From the NCBI GenBank assembly GCA_028622995.1, contig JAJQJQ010000006.1, positions 1,736,001 through 1,800,000 on the forward strand: 64,000 bases of DNA, read 5' to 3'. Below the pieces are notes generated by a model. It saw only the letters and a program-made list of their open reading frames with translations. It was not told where the DNA came from and ran no database searches. Source of the DNA: Panagrolaimus kolymaensis. Taxonomy: Eukaryota; Nematoda; Chromadorea; Rhabditida; Panagrolaimidae. The position numbers and the translations under genes are program-made. This document shows, piece after piece, positions 32,801 through 43,921 of the stretch (the stretch's first letter is position 1; each line of letters starts with the position of its first letter).

Positions 32801-35800
32801 ATTTGTAGATTAAAAAGAAAACCTAAAGAACAATTTTGAAATTAAAAAAACTTAACAATTTCGAGTTTTTAAAATTTAAAAAAAAAATTTGTTCAAGAAA
32901 CTCAGTTATTTTTATTTTTTATTTTAACCGAACGATATTCATGATCTCAGTTATTTACCTTAATTTACTTCCTAATAATTAATCCAAAACTAACCTTAAA
33001 TTCTTGATCTTCAGTGACAATAACTTTAGCTCGAACATGTGCACCTAAAGTTGGTTTTCCATCCGCTCCATTTTCACCTTCTTGATCCGTTTGATGCCAA
33101 AATGGTTGACCCAAATAAACGAAGAAATCCTCAGATTTTTCATATTTATCATCATTTATTATTTTAATTGAAATATCTTGACTAAAAGAAAATTTCATAT
33201 GTATTGTTAGTATACAGTTTTTTTGTTTTTTATTTACCTTGTAACTCCATCCTTAAAATCCAATTTCCCTGTAGTTGGAGCAACCATATCTATTCCAATT
33301 TTGGCTGTTCCTTCTGTAATTGTGTAAGGTACAGAAACACTGCCCCGGGCTCCTCGAGTTCGATTAACTTTGAGCTTAAAAGTTCCAACACTTTCAGAAA
33401 CTTTAAATACTTCTGATGAAAAACTGAATGCACCCGCGTGATCGTCATCCACGATGATAATAGTTGCATCCGAAGCCACTCCAATGGTTGATGGAAATTC
33501 TTTATCCTGGTTATCAGCTGATACAGCTCTAACTTGATATAATTGAACATGAAATTTCTCATCAATTTCATATTTATCGCTGTCGATGATTTGAATGGGC
33601 ACTGATAATCTAAAAATATATGGGAATTTGAAATTCAGTTTTTTTTTAAATAAAGATATTATGAAAGTCTAGTTACTTGAGCGTCATTCCACTCAGTTTG
33701 AAATTATAAAAAATTTAAAAAATTTTTATGCACAAATGAATCCCACCGGCCAGTTATATATTTTTTTAAATTTCCTTCAAAATTATATATAAACAGTTTT
33801 TAATTCTTGAAAATAATTTTTTTTTGTTATCAAAAGTAACAAATAAGAATAATGTAAAGTTTAGGGGAAAGTTATAAGATATTTAAAAGGGTTATTTGCT
33901 TCCGAACATGAAGCATTTGATAACACCATTTATTTTACATTTTTTTCTTGTCAGAATTGCTTTTACCAGATACAGTTTATAAATTAAAAAATAAATAAAG
34001 TGCTGTTATGTGGAGATAAAATACGAAAATCAGTTTTATTTTATAAATTAAAAAAATGTTTTTAGCTTTTAAAATGCCCTTTTTGAAAAATTATGCGGAG
34101 TTATCTTTTTTAATTTTTCAATGCACTTTTTATTGTTCCTATTATTTTTAGGTTTAAAATATTTAATAAATATTGAACTATTTCAAAATAAATGAAATTT
34201 TTCACAAAACAGTTTATCAAAAAATAAAAATTATTTTGTTTGTTAAATGCAGTTATAAATAAATTGAAAAAGGAAAGAATTCTGTAATGTTTATTAGCAT
34301 TTCTCAGTTAAAATTATTAAGGCTTATGCATCAAAAAAACTAAACTTCAGTTTTTTCTTAAAATTAAACAAAAGAATGACAAAACAGATAAGAATCCTAA
34401 ACTTTTTTAAAGTTGAAAAATATTTTTAATTACAAATAATCAAATATAAATTTATTAAAAAACTAGAAGCTACGCCGGCCTTCGGCCGGCCGAGAAAATA
34501 AAAATGAAATAGCATAGCTCTTACTTACTGTATCATATCCATTTTCTGAATACTATCTAAAATTTGGATCTTGTGCCTTTTCTCGATCCTATGCTATCTC
34601 TGGATCCTATCCTCTGTTTTCGGCTAACGGATCCTTCACTTTATTTTGGTTCTTGAATCCTTCCCTTGTTATTAGCTCCATGGATTCTTCTCCTGATATT
34701 ATTTAATTGGTTCCTTCCCGAGATAATAATTCAAAGGATCCTTGCCCAGGTATTAAGTCCCTAATGCTTCATCAAAAGAAAACCGCACTCATTTAGATCC
34801 AATAATATAAAATTAAAAATGAAGGAAATTATAACATTTTCTTGTTTTTATTTGATTTTGAAGGATCGAAAAAAGTTTCATGCAAATTTTCTCTTTTCAT
34901 TTTTCATTTTTTCATTTTTTTTTTGTCAATGAAAAAGTAAAATGACACGGAAAAAATGACAACATGTTTTACTAGAAAGGATTAATGCAGTTTAATTTAA
35001 TTTGAAATCATACAAATTTTTTCAACATTGAAAAAAATTATTAATTAATTATTAATATATTCTTTTTTATTGCAACTAATGCGCCCTTTGGATTCGTTTG
35101 ACATTTAAAAAATAATAATTTTAAAATATTCAAAGCACTTTTTTTTAAAGTTTTCGTTTTGCAACATTTTTACAAAAATATAATAAGAACTTACTTGACT
35201 TCATTAGGTAAAAATGTAATAATTCCTTGAACGGCAGTATAATCGGTTCCAGCTTTAGCTGTATCTTCAATAGTTTTATAATGAACTGTAACAACGGTGG
35301 GTTCTTGAATGGATCCACGATCGACTTCAACATTAATTAAAACTTTTTCAACATTTTCCATACAAATATAATGAGCGGGAGAAAAGGAAACAATGATTTT
35401 TGATTCATTTTCTGGAACCAATGGAGCAATAATTTCATCTGCTTTTGAATCAAATTCTCGAAACAATGGAACTCCAGCAGTGAGTTTTCGAATGGCTTGA
35501 ACTCGACGAACCGCTCGAGATTTGGGCATTTTGGCTAAAGCTTGCCAAGCAGTTAATTTTCCTACTTCTTTTATATCCAAATCAGGATGGGTTGCTCGAA
35601 TTTGGGTAAAAGTATCCCAAAATAAATGTTTGTGTTCTTCGAATGCAACAACATCGGGGTCTTGCATTGTTTCAATTAGGGTGTCACTAAAAAAATATCA
35701 TCGTGCAGTTTAAATTTTTTTTGTAAATGCAGTTTTTGATCGGATAGAAACGTGTGGTATCAGTTTAAAATAAAAATATTTATAATCTTTTAAATTTGAA

Positions 35801-38651
35801 ATTTTAATTAATTGTTTCAGTTTAAATATAAAAAGTCCTCAAAGTTTAGCTAATTTTAGCTTTCAAATTTTAAACACGAATTAATTTGTAATAAAAAAAA
35901 TTCTTAATTTTTTTAAACCCAATGAAAAGTGTTAAAACCAGTTTATTTAAAAAATAAGAAAATTTTTTTTCACAACGTTCTAAATCTACACAGTTTAAAA
36001 ATAAAAATTAATCTTAAAATGTTGGTTTGCTAATAAAATCAAAAGACAGCATGGTTCAGTTTTTTACCTAAATTTTGTTGAGGAAGAACAGCTTTATGTT
36101 CAGTTTAAAAAAAGAGATAATCGAAAATTAATAAGTCCAAAAATAAAAAAGGCATCGCCAAGATTACTGCTATGTTAGCAGCCTGAAACATGAAGCGATA
36201 GCACAGTTTAGATTTTTTAATTGGTTATTAAATTTTCATACAATCGTTAAGCTTATTCATTCATCAGTTTAATAATAAAAATAAAAATTTATGAAGTAGC
36301 GCTAGAGCTCGAGCAAAAGCATTTAAATATGATATTTTAAATAAAAAATAGAAATATGCCAAAATTAATCAGTTTAAAAATATTGATAGTTGTTGGTTTT
36401 TTTTATTGCATCTTTTAATTAATGATGCCACAGTTTAAAATTTTTGTTGGTAGTTATGAAATATAACAAGAGTAAAAAAATAGAACAAAATCAGTTAAGA
36501 AAACAAGAAAAATATTTTTATAAAATATTTTTCAATACAAATTTTTTGCTCCAGGAATTTTTCAACAGTTTAGTTTAAGACTTTGGTAATAAAAATGCTG
36601 AATATTCTCATGCCAGTTATTAAAAACACAAAATATTTAAAAAAATTAATTTTGCGGTATTCGCTTATTTTTTTTTGAAAAAAATAGTTATAAAATTTTT
36701 TCTCAGTTTATTACTTTAATTTACGTAAAACTTTTTAGGTTTTATAATTCCAACTCAGTTTTAAAAAAATTTATATTTAAAAAATGTATTTTACGTTTGT
36801 TCAGTTCCATCTCCATTTTCAAGTTTGACTTCGCCTTTGCTACTATATGCCGCACTTCGCGAAGCATGAGCATACGAAGTTACAGCCTTTCCTTTAATAT
36901 ATCTTCTTCCAAGGGCTGGGAAATATCGATTTGCAATATATGCGTTGATAACGGTGAAAAAGAAAAATGCAAATGTTAATAATCCTTCCCATGCCTAAAA
37001 TCTCTGTATCGTATTAGCCAGTTTAAAATTATTTTTAAAATTCCTTTACCTCAACAACATTTGGAGAAAATACACCCAAAATTAAATATAACCAAACGTA
37101 TGCAAATGTGGACCAAATGACAGTAACCCAAAATACATCATTTCTTTCAATCCTTCGAATTTCGCCATTTGGAATCACGAGAATACAAATAGCAATAATT
37201 ACGAATAAATTATATGCAGCTGATCCAACAATGGTGCCAGGACCAAGTTCACCAGCTTCAAAATTATTTCCAAATATTTCGATTACACTCAAAAGAATTT
37301 CGGGAGCGGATGAACCAAGTGCCATAAGAGTGAGATTGGAAACAGTTTCATTCCAAACTCTAACCAAAATAGTGTATGGTTCGCCGGTGGGCTTTTTCAG
37401 GGTTACTTCCTGTTCTTGAGAAGTAATAACTTCGATGGCTGCCATAAATCTAAAAAATCGTTACACAGTTTAAAAATAGAAAGAAGAAATAAGTGAATCC
37501 CGAAGAACAGGATCAAACTCAGTTTTAAATTAAAAAAATTCAGTTTTAATTTTATTCTTTTTCCATTTTTTAATTTTTTTGGAAAAAATGAAGAATTTGC
37601 CACCAGTGTTGTAACGGCGGCGCCGCCAGGCGGCGCCGCCTCGCCGCCGACCCACACTTTTTCGCGTCAAGAAAAAAAAAAGTGTGGGGCGGCGGCGCCG
37701 CCGTTACAACACTGTTTGCCACTATCCTTTTGTCGCAACAGTTTTATCTTCCTAATTTTACTATGTATCTACGAAGAAACCCACTTTTAAAAAGATTGAT
37801 TTCAGCTTTAAAAAAATATCTCAAAAAATTAATTAAATTGTTAATTTTCGGCTCAAATTTTAATATTCAGTTTGATTCTCTCTTTTTTCTCCAATGTTCT
37901 AAAGATACTTCAGTTACACTTTGTCTCCAAAAAATAATTTTTCAGTTTCTATCTTATTTTGCTAAACTCAAATAAATGCTACAAGCTAAACATTTTGGAT
38001 AGCGAAAATTTTCTTAAAAATTTGCAAAATTAAATAAAAACAAAAGAATCGATTCACTATGAAATATATTTATAAACGATCATAATGATCCGAAAAGATA
38101 TCCAGTTTTTTTTTCTAACATTTACTCTTGAATTTGCCGTTACAAAAAAAAGTTGATTGCATGATTATCTTTTTTTATCCATGTATGTTGAATTTCAGTT
38201 TTTTTCTATGAAATTTTCCAACTCTGTTAAATCTTTTAAACTAAGTTTTCAAATACTTCACAACATCAGTTTTTTTTACTAAATATTCTTAACCATTTAA
38301 GCCCTTCAAATCCATATTTTTTGGCGTTCAAAAACAATTTCAGTTTTATAAAACTGATAAACATCGAAGTGCTCAGTTTAAAATTTTCAACAAAAAAAGA
38401 AGTTCTTACCGATCGGCAACAATGGCAACACCCAAAAATAAATAAGATAAAGCTAAAAGATAAACCACAGCTCGAAGAATAATATCTGAGGTAGTTAAAT
38501 TTATTTGTGGTTGCCATACTGGAAGTATCAATCCAGGTGAACAGGGTTTTGCTGGAGAACAAGTTTTATTTAATTCTCCATCTTCTTGCGCAGTTATTAC
38601 AGAAGCTATAAAAGCTATGAAAATAATAATGGAGAAGAATAGCCTCCTCAT
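29831..38651 (-). CDS. ncx: Na+/Ca2+ exchanger (NCX/SLC8), gene A, complete, 877 aa
   Basis: Plasma-membrane antiporter exchanging three Na+ for one Ca2+. Nine exons: 38651-38410, 37449-37050, 36994-36795, 35686-35195, 33609-33238, 33181-32995, 32083-31861, 31800-31654 and 30201-29831; all junctions GT-AG and in phase, 2,634 nt. Exon 1 encodes a signal peptide (MRRLFFSIIIFIAFIASVIT) and the first helix ending VADR. Exon 2 holds the alpha-1 repeat (MALGSSAPEILLS) and GPGTIVGSAAYNLF. Exons 4-6 encode the cytosolic loop with two Calx-beta domains, including the Ca2+-site segment IIIVDDDHAGAF. Exon 8 holds the alpha-2 repeat (GDVAAHFGC and VAMGTSLP), completed by DTFAS in exon 9. The last helices end at TAA 29831-29833. 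In the alpha-2 repeat the usual Leu is Met (AMGTS). A tandem paralogue lies 5.3 kb upstream. Introns are full of sense-strand AAACTG. Confidence 0.95.
34463..34981 (-). mobile_element. Helitron-like non-autonomous element (about 519 bp)
   Basis: On the minus strand the GC-rich hairpin GCCGGCCGAAGGCCGGC (34474-34490 on plus) is followed after about ten bases by CTAG and then T. That is the hairpin-plus-CTRR end expected of a Helitron inserted between A and T. A matching 5' end (A then TC) fits at 34982/34981. The interior is compositionally unlike its surroundings (repeated GGATCC/GGATCCT words) and lacks the AAACTG lattice. The 5' end is less certain than the 3' end. Confidence 0.55.
37604..37714. 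mobile_element. hAT-type MITE (111 bp, GC-rich), 8-bp TSD TTTGCCAC
   Basis: The ends CAGTGTTGTAAC and GTTACAACACTG are exact inverted repeats extending into GGCGGCGCCGCC palindromes. TTTGCCAC flanks both sides (37596-37603 and 37715-37722). Very GC-rich for this contig. Inserted in the intron between exons 1 and 2 of NCX gene A. Confidence 0.93.
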
Positions 38652-40859
38652 TGTCTAAAAATTACAGGCACAATTTACAAAATTCAGTTAATATAATTAT
38701 CATCAATGGCGATTTTCAATAAACAGTAAATAATACTAATTTTTACTCGGCAAAAAAAAGAAGATAAGCGTCGCAAAAGTCCATTTAAAATTCACAGTTT
38801 TTACTTCAAAAACAAATTCAATCATCAATGCAGTTAAAATTTTAAAAGAAAGTCAAAATAAATTTATGCAGTTTTTCATTTAAAAAAAGAAAAATAATTA
38901 ATTATCAGTTTTTAATCATTTTTCCGACAAAATTGCAATAATTGGAACAGTTTTAAAGAAATGAAAAACTATTCCTTCCAAAAAATAGCAAAGAAATAAA
39001 AAAAATTTTAGATAAAAAATCTTCTCACGCAGTTTTAATGAATGTCAAAAAAGATAATAAGGATTCTTTTGAAAGAGTTAAACTATATTTCGGCAATACA
39101 GTTTTAAATTTACTTTTTTTAGCACAATGCTCAAAAAGTATCCACAGTTTTTAGGATTCATAAAATCAAGAGTTCTTTGATGTAAATTCAAAAAAAGCAA
39201 AACCAAAATAAAATTTGAAAAAATTCTTAAAGGTTTCAAGAAATTAATTACATGTTTCTGAGAGGGAAAATGAATATAAAGAAATGTCAGTTTTTAAACT
39301 TTCCGTCATTAATAATTAAACGCAGTTTAAAAATAAATAAATAAATAAATATAATAATACATATGTTAGCAAATTTAAAGAAAATTACAACGAATAAATG
39401 GATAAAATTTTTTCAAACAGTTTTAATGGAATGAAAAATCAAGGGTTCACTTTTGGGGCTAAAAACTTGATGGAAAAGTTTGGGATTTTTTTATAAATAA
39501 AAAGCTTTATAAATTTTCTATCTTCAGTTATTTATTTAAAATACCAAAATTTAAACAAAAATTCTTGAATATTTGGAAGCGAAAAAAGGGCATTCCACAG
39601 TTTTTAACACAAATAATGGAGCGAAAAAAATTGCCCGTCGTGAGACTTATAATGCAGTTTATAAAAAATAAAAGTAAAGAATATCGTCAAAAAAAGATAC
39701 AGAAATAATAAACTATAAAAAAAATTCACGCAACTAAACGCATGCAGGCATTGAAAACAGTTTTTAATAAATCTTTTTTTTTCCATTTTCATCTTTCTTT
39801 TTTTGTACATTAAAAATCCAAAATTTATTTAGGCGACATTCATAGGCAAACAATAATTAAGTAATCAAGGAAAAATAGAAAGAGAGAGAGAGAGAAATGA
39901 AAATAAATAAAAATTAAAAAAAGAAGAGAGATATTCACAAACAAACTATTTTCCTACTTTTTTCCATCCTCCAAATAATTTTCATTTCGATTTTGATTTG
40001 ATTTTTTATGTTTTTGCGCGCGCTCACACTATTTTTTTTCTTCTTGTGCACAAGAGAAACCGAGAGAGAAGAGGAAAAAATAAAAACCATAAATGCGCTC
40101 TCCTCACTCACTCACTCCGCCATCAACAACAACAACCACAGCGACGACGACGACCTCTACCTTTTTATTTTTTGATATTCGCCTTTAAAAAAATTATTTC
40201 CGTGGTGCGTGCTCGCAATTTTTTTTTCGAAGAGAAGCAGCGTAAAAAAAAAAATTGGTGGCCGACCACAAACAACGAACAACAATTGTTTGAACAACCG
40301 CCATGTTTTATATATATATATATATTTTTGTCTTTCTATTCGGCGACATTGCTTTGGTAGAATATGAAAAGATGGTAGTTGACAAAAATGTGTTTTTTTG
40401 TGTCGTCAGTCTCATTCACATACATAGATAGATTCGGCGGCATACATTCATTGCATCTGCGCACTCGAAGTTATTATTTATATTGAACCTCTCCTTTTTT
40501 TCCTATTTCCTGTTTCCTTTCTTTTTTTCTCACCAAAATCATCCAAGTCGTGTCGGTGGAGGTGGCGGTGAGGTTCGTCTTTTTTTTTTGCACATTATTT
40601 TTTTGGTTTGAAAAAGGGAGCGTCGTCACTTTTCATATTTTTTTGTTAAAAGAAAAAAAAAATGGTTGACACCAACCTCGTTTCTGCTGCTGCAGTATTT
40701 TGGAAATTAAGGAAAGGAAAGGTGAGTGAGTGACATTCCACTCTTTAAAAAGAAAACGTGTGAGAAAATTTCTTTTTGCTTTTTACTACCGATATGATCA
40801 ATACGAAACAGTTAAAAAATAAATACTAAAAATAAATTACCTCTCTATTTTGAAGACCA
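38652..40859. promoter_or_regulatory. Upstream region of NCX gene A and motif-free gap
   Basis: 38.65-39.79 kb continues the minus-sense AAACTG lattice, perhaps a 5' UTR intron. From about 39.8 to 40.85 kb the motif disappears and base composition shifts: GA repeat at 39881-39895, CAACAACAACAACC, (CGA)n near 40141, GGTGGAGGTGGCGGTG near 40555. This looks like a promoter/CpG-richer segment. No confident exon. Confidence 0.45.
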
Positions 40860-43800
40860 CAGTTTTATAAAATCTAAAATGTAAGGAATATTTCAGACTA
40901 TAAAACTAAAGGAAGCAACGCCCAGTTTAATATTTAATAAATTTTAATATGAGTCTTTAAAGCTCTTAAAATAAAATTTGATGCAGTTTACTTTTAAGAA
41001 ATTTTCGAAACAAATATAAAACAAATATATACAAAAGAAATCAGTTTAAAAAACTTTATTCCGAAAAAAATTCTCAAACAGTTTGATAACAGCAAAATTT
41101 AAGCAAAAGTTTCCAAAATTATTAGATTTCTTTCTTCATTTTTTATAATTAAACCAGGTTTTTGATAACAGTTTAGAATTCAATCCTTAAATAACAATAA
41201 CTTCCAGTTTTTAGTATCTCTTCCAAAAGTCAAAATAAAATAACAAAACAAAAATTTATTTGTTTTTTTGTTGTTGATTTATATTTTAACGAAGATTAGT
41301 TCCTCAGAGTTTTTTTATGCCTCTTCTTTATTTTTATAAAACTTGAACAGATGTTGTTCCTTTAACATCTTTCCCGATTTCCCTCGTTTTTTCCTCTCAG
41401 TGATTAAGCTCTTTATTTTATTTTTTTCGTTGGTTGTAAAAAAAGTTTGACAAAGTGATGTTAAAAATAAAATAAAATAAAAAACGTCAAAAACAAACAA
41501 CCAACGAAGATGAAAAAAAAATATATTGGTGTTCAACAACAGCAAAAAATAAAATGAATCATTGAAAGAAAAAATGGTTGGATTCAGAAATGATTGGAAA
41601 ATTCAATGAAAAAATGTGTAAGTTGGAAACAGTTTTATAAATAAATAAAAAATAAATTTCTTTTAAAATCATTGGCACAAAAAGCCTCTGCCATCCTGAT
41701 TCCAGAACAGTTTTAACTTTCTTTTTTTTCTACAATAGAGAATGAAGTTACTTAAATCCAGTTTTTTTGCCATTCAAATGGAATTAAGTTTAAAATGAAA
41801 AAACTACCCATTAAATGGCTGACGTCACAGTTTATGATTTAACTTATTTATTTTTGAACAAATTTCAAAGAAGATTTCAGTTTATTTTTGCCAACGAAAA
41901 AAAAGATAAGAAAACGAGTTGAAGAAAATGTACTCAGTTGAAAGCTTTTTGTTGATAAAATCGATGGTTTTTCTTTACTTTCGAGAAACAAACAATCGAA
42001 AAAAAGATTATTGTTTAAAAGAAAAAAATGAATCATTAAATAAAAAAAGTTTTGATTCTGAAATATTAATGGACAGTTAAATCCGATAAAACCACGAAAT
42101 TTGGAAAATACGCCCTTCAAAGTATGCAGTTTGATTCTTAAACGTTGAAGATAGAAAAGCCTCGACGATAATGTAAATGCAGTTTAAAAAAAATTTAATT
42201 GAGAAAATAATTTTTAATTTCTTTGAAGCTGTTTGCGCCTAAAAGTTGGAGCTCAAATACAGTTTTTAAAATATATTTTATTCATTCTTTTTCTTTCCAA
42301 CCCGAAATTGGGTATTTGCAAACAGTTTTATTTATTTAAATGGATTTTTAAGTTAACCAAAAAATCAAAAAACAATGGTTGTTGCTCCACACCAGTTTAA
42401 AATTTTAATTGTTTATTTTTTTCGAATTCAAAGAAGACCTCAGTTTTTTTTTTTGCAAAACAAAACAAAAATAACAAATGTGTTGCAATGCCCCAGTTAA
42501 ATTTTTTTTGTAGATAAAAATTTTACTTTTTTTGTCGATTTTTTGACAACAATAAGCAATCATTTAAAAAGTAAAATTCAGTTATTATTAAAGTAGCAAT
42601 TGTAAACTGAAAACAGTTTAAAAAATTTTTCTATCAAAGTTCGTTAATTTCAAGCAGTTTTGTTTAAATATTAAAAGAAGATTTACTAATTAAGAAAATT
42701 AAATCGACAAAATCAATAATTTTGACATCAACGTTTATCTTGGTTAGACAGTTAAGAAAATATAAAAATAATAAAATTTCAGAGAAATAGGACAGTTTAA
42801 AAACACATAAATTAAAAATACACGTAATTAACAAAATTTTCTTTTTCACGTGCTCTTCTGACTCCACATTTCCTCAAATTTCGACACACACGGTTTCAAA
42901 GAATTTTTCCCAAAGCTTCTTCTTTTTTTATTGAATTCTCTAATAAATATATAATGTTTACATAATAGCTCACCTATCCTATCCCTTTTCTTCCTCCTAT
43001 TGTTACTTTTCATCTTTTTTTTTCAAAATAAAAAAGCAACCGAAAGAAAAAATAAAATAAAAATAAATAAAGATTCTCCAAAGCAAAGTTGCCATGGAAA
43101 ATAAAAAAAATATGTATGCTATTTTTTTTGCAAGCATAAAAAAATGTGAAAGCAAGCAACTAACTGCAAAACAAAAATGTTGTTTAGTTTTTCTTCAAAA
43201 AAAAAAACAACGCCGCCAGTTGTCACCATCCAATTTTATTTTTTTTATATTTTGTAGTTTGATGATAGTTGCTTATTTTTTGAGGCTCGATGACACTCAA
43301 ATATGCGATGCAGTTTTAATTTCTTTACTTCTTGTGCAAAGTCTCCTTTAAGCACAGTTTATAAATTGGTTAGAAATATTAGAAAAATATTTTACCAGTT
43401 ATCTTACAAGTTCAGTTTTACAAAAGTCTCAAAAAATTAAAGAATAAAAGAATATTTATTTTATTTATTTCCTTTTAAAAATTTATGCACAGTTTTAAAA
43501 GTTTTAAGAACATTTCAATAAATATTTTGTAGAACCATGATATAATTCCTTCCAAATGAAATTAAAATTTTCGATTTCAAATAAACTAAATTTCAGTTTT
43601 TTTTTCTGAGTAAGAACGATTTTCGCATTGCACAGTTTGTTTATCCCTTTTTTTAAGTTTCTTTTGATATTTTTTCTTTTCTTTGATTTTAAAAAATCAG
43701 AAGAATCCAAACATCAATGAACAGTTATTTGTTTAAAATTTTATATCTCCGATGAAGTTTATAGGTTTTAACTTTATCTTTGTATTTAATTAATATTTTT

Positions 43801-43921
43801 AATTTTCGAAGCATTTATTTAAATATTTAAAAAAAATCAAAACAAACATAACCATGATAAAAAAAAGTCATTTGTAACCCTTTTTAAAAAAAATTCTAAT
43901 ACATAATTATTATTTTTTTGT
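40860..43921. other. Intergenic DNA 3' of NCX gene B
   Basis: No gene supported; motif-dense. Short open frames (for example 43094-43351 plus, 41848-42120 minus) have no splice or family support. Confidence 0.5.

Larger units (their letters stand above)
26590..39790 (-). repeat. Minus-strand AAACTG motif domain over NCX gene A
   Basis: Plus-strand CAGTTT/CAGTTA (AAACTG/TAACTG on the coding strand) recurs about every 40-100 bp in essentially all introns of NCX gene A, in about 2.8 kb beyond its stop and 1.1 kb upstream of its start. The opposite orientation is rare. The motif is interrupted in the compact MRPL58-like gene (27.0-28.1 kb), in exons, and in the Helitron-like insertion at 34.46-34.98 kb. 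Confidence 0.85.

Noticed and set aside
37682..37975. 97-codon plus-strand open frame at the GC-rich MITE
   Set aside because: Begins inside the MITE and continues in NCX intron sequence; an artefact of the insertion.
40662..40721. Plus-strand start exon reading MVDTNLVSAAAVFWKLRKGK followed by GTGAGT
   Set aside because: Good ATG context and donor, but no downstream plus-strand exon could be joined, and the following DNA carries the minus-strand motif. Too weak to call.
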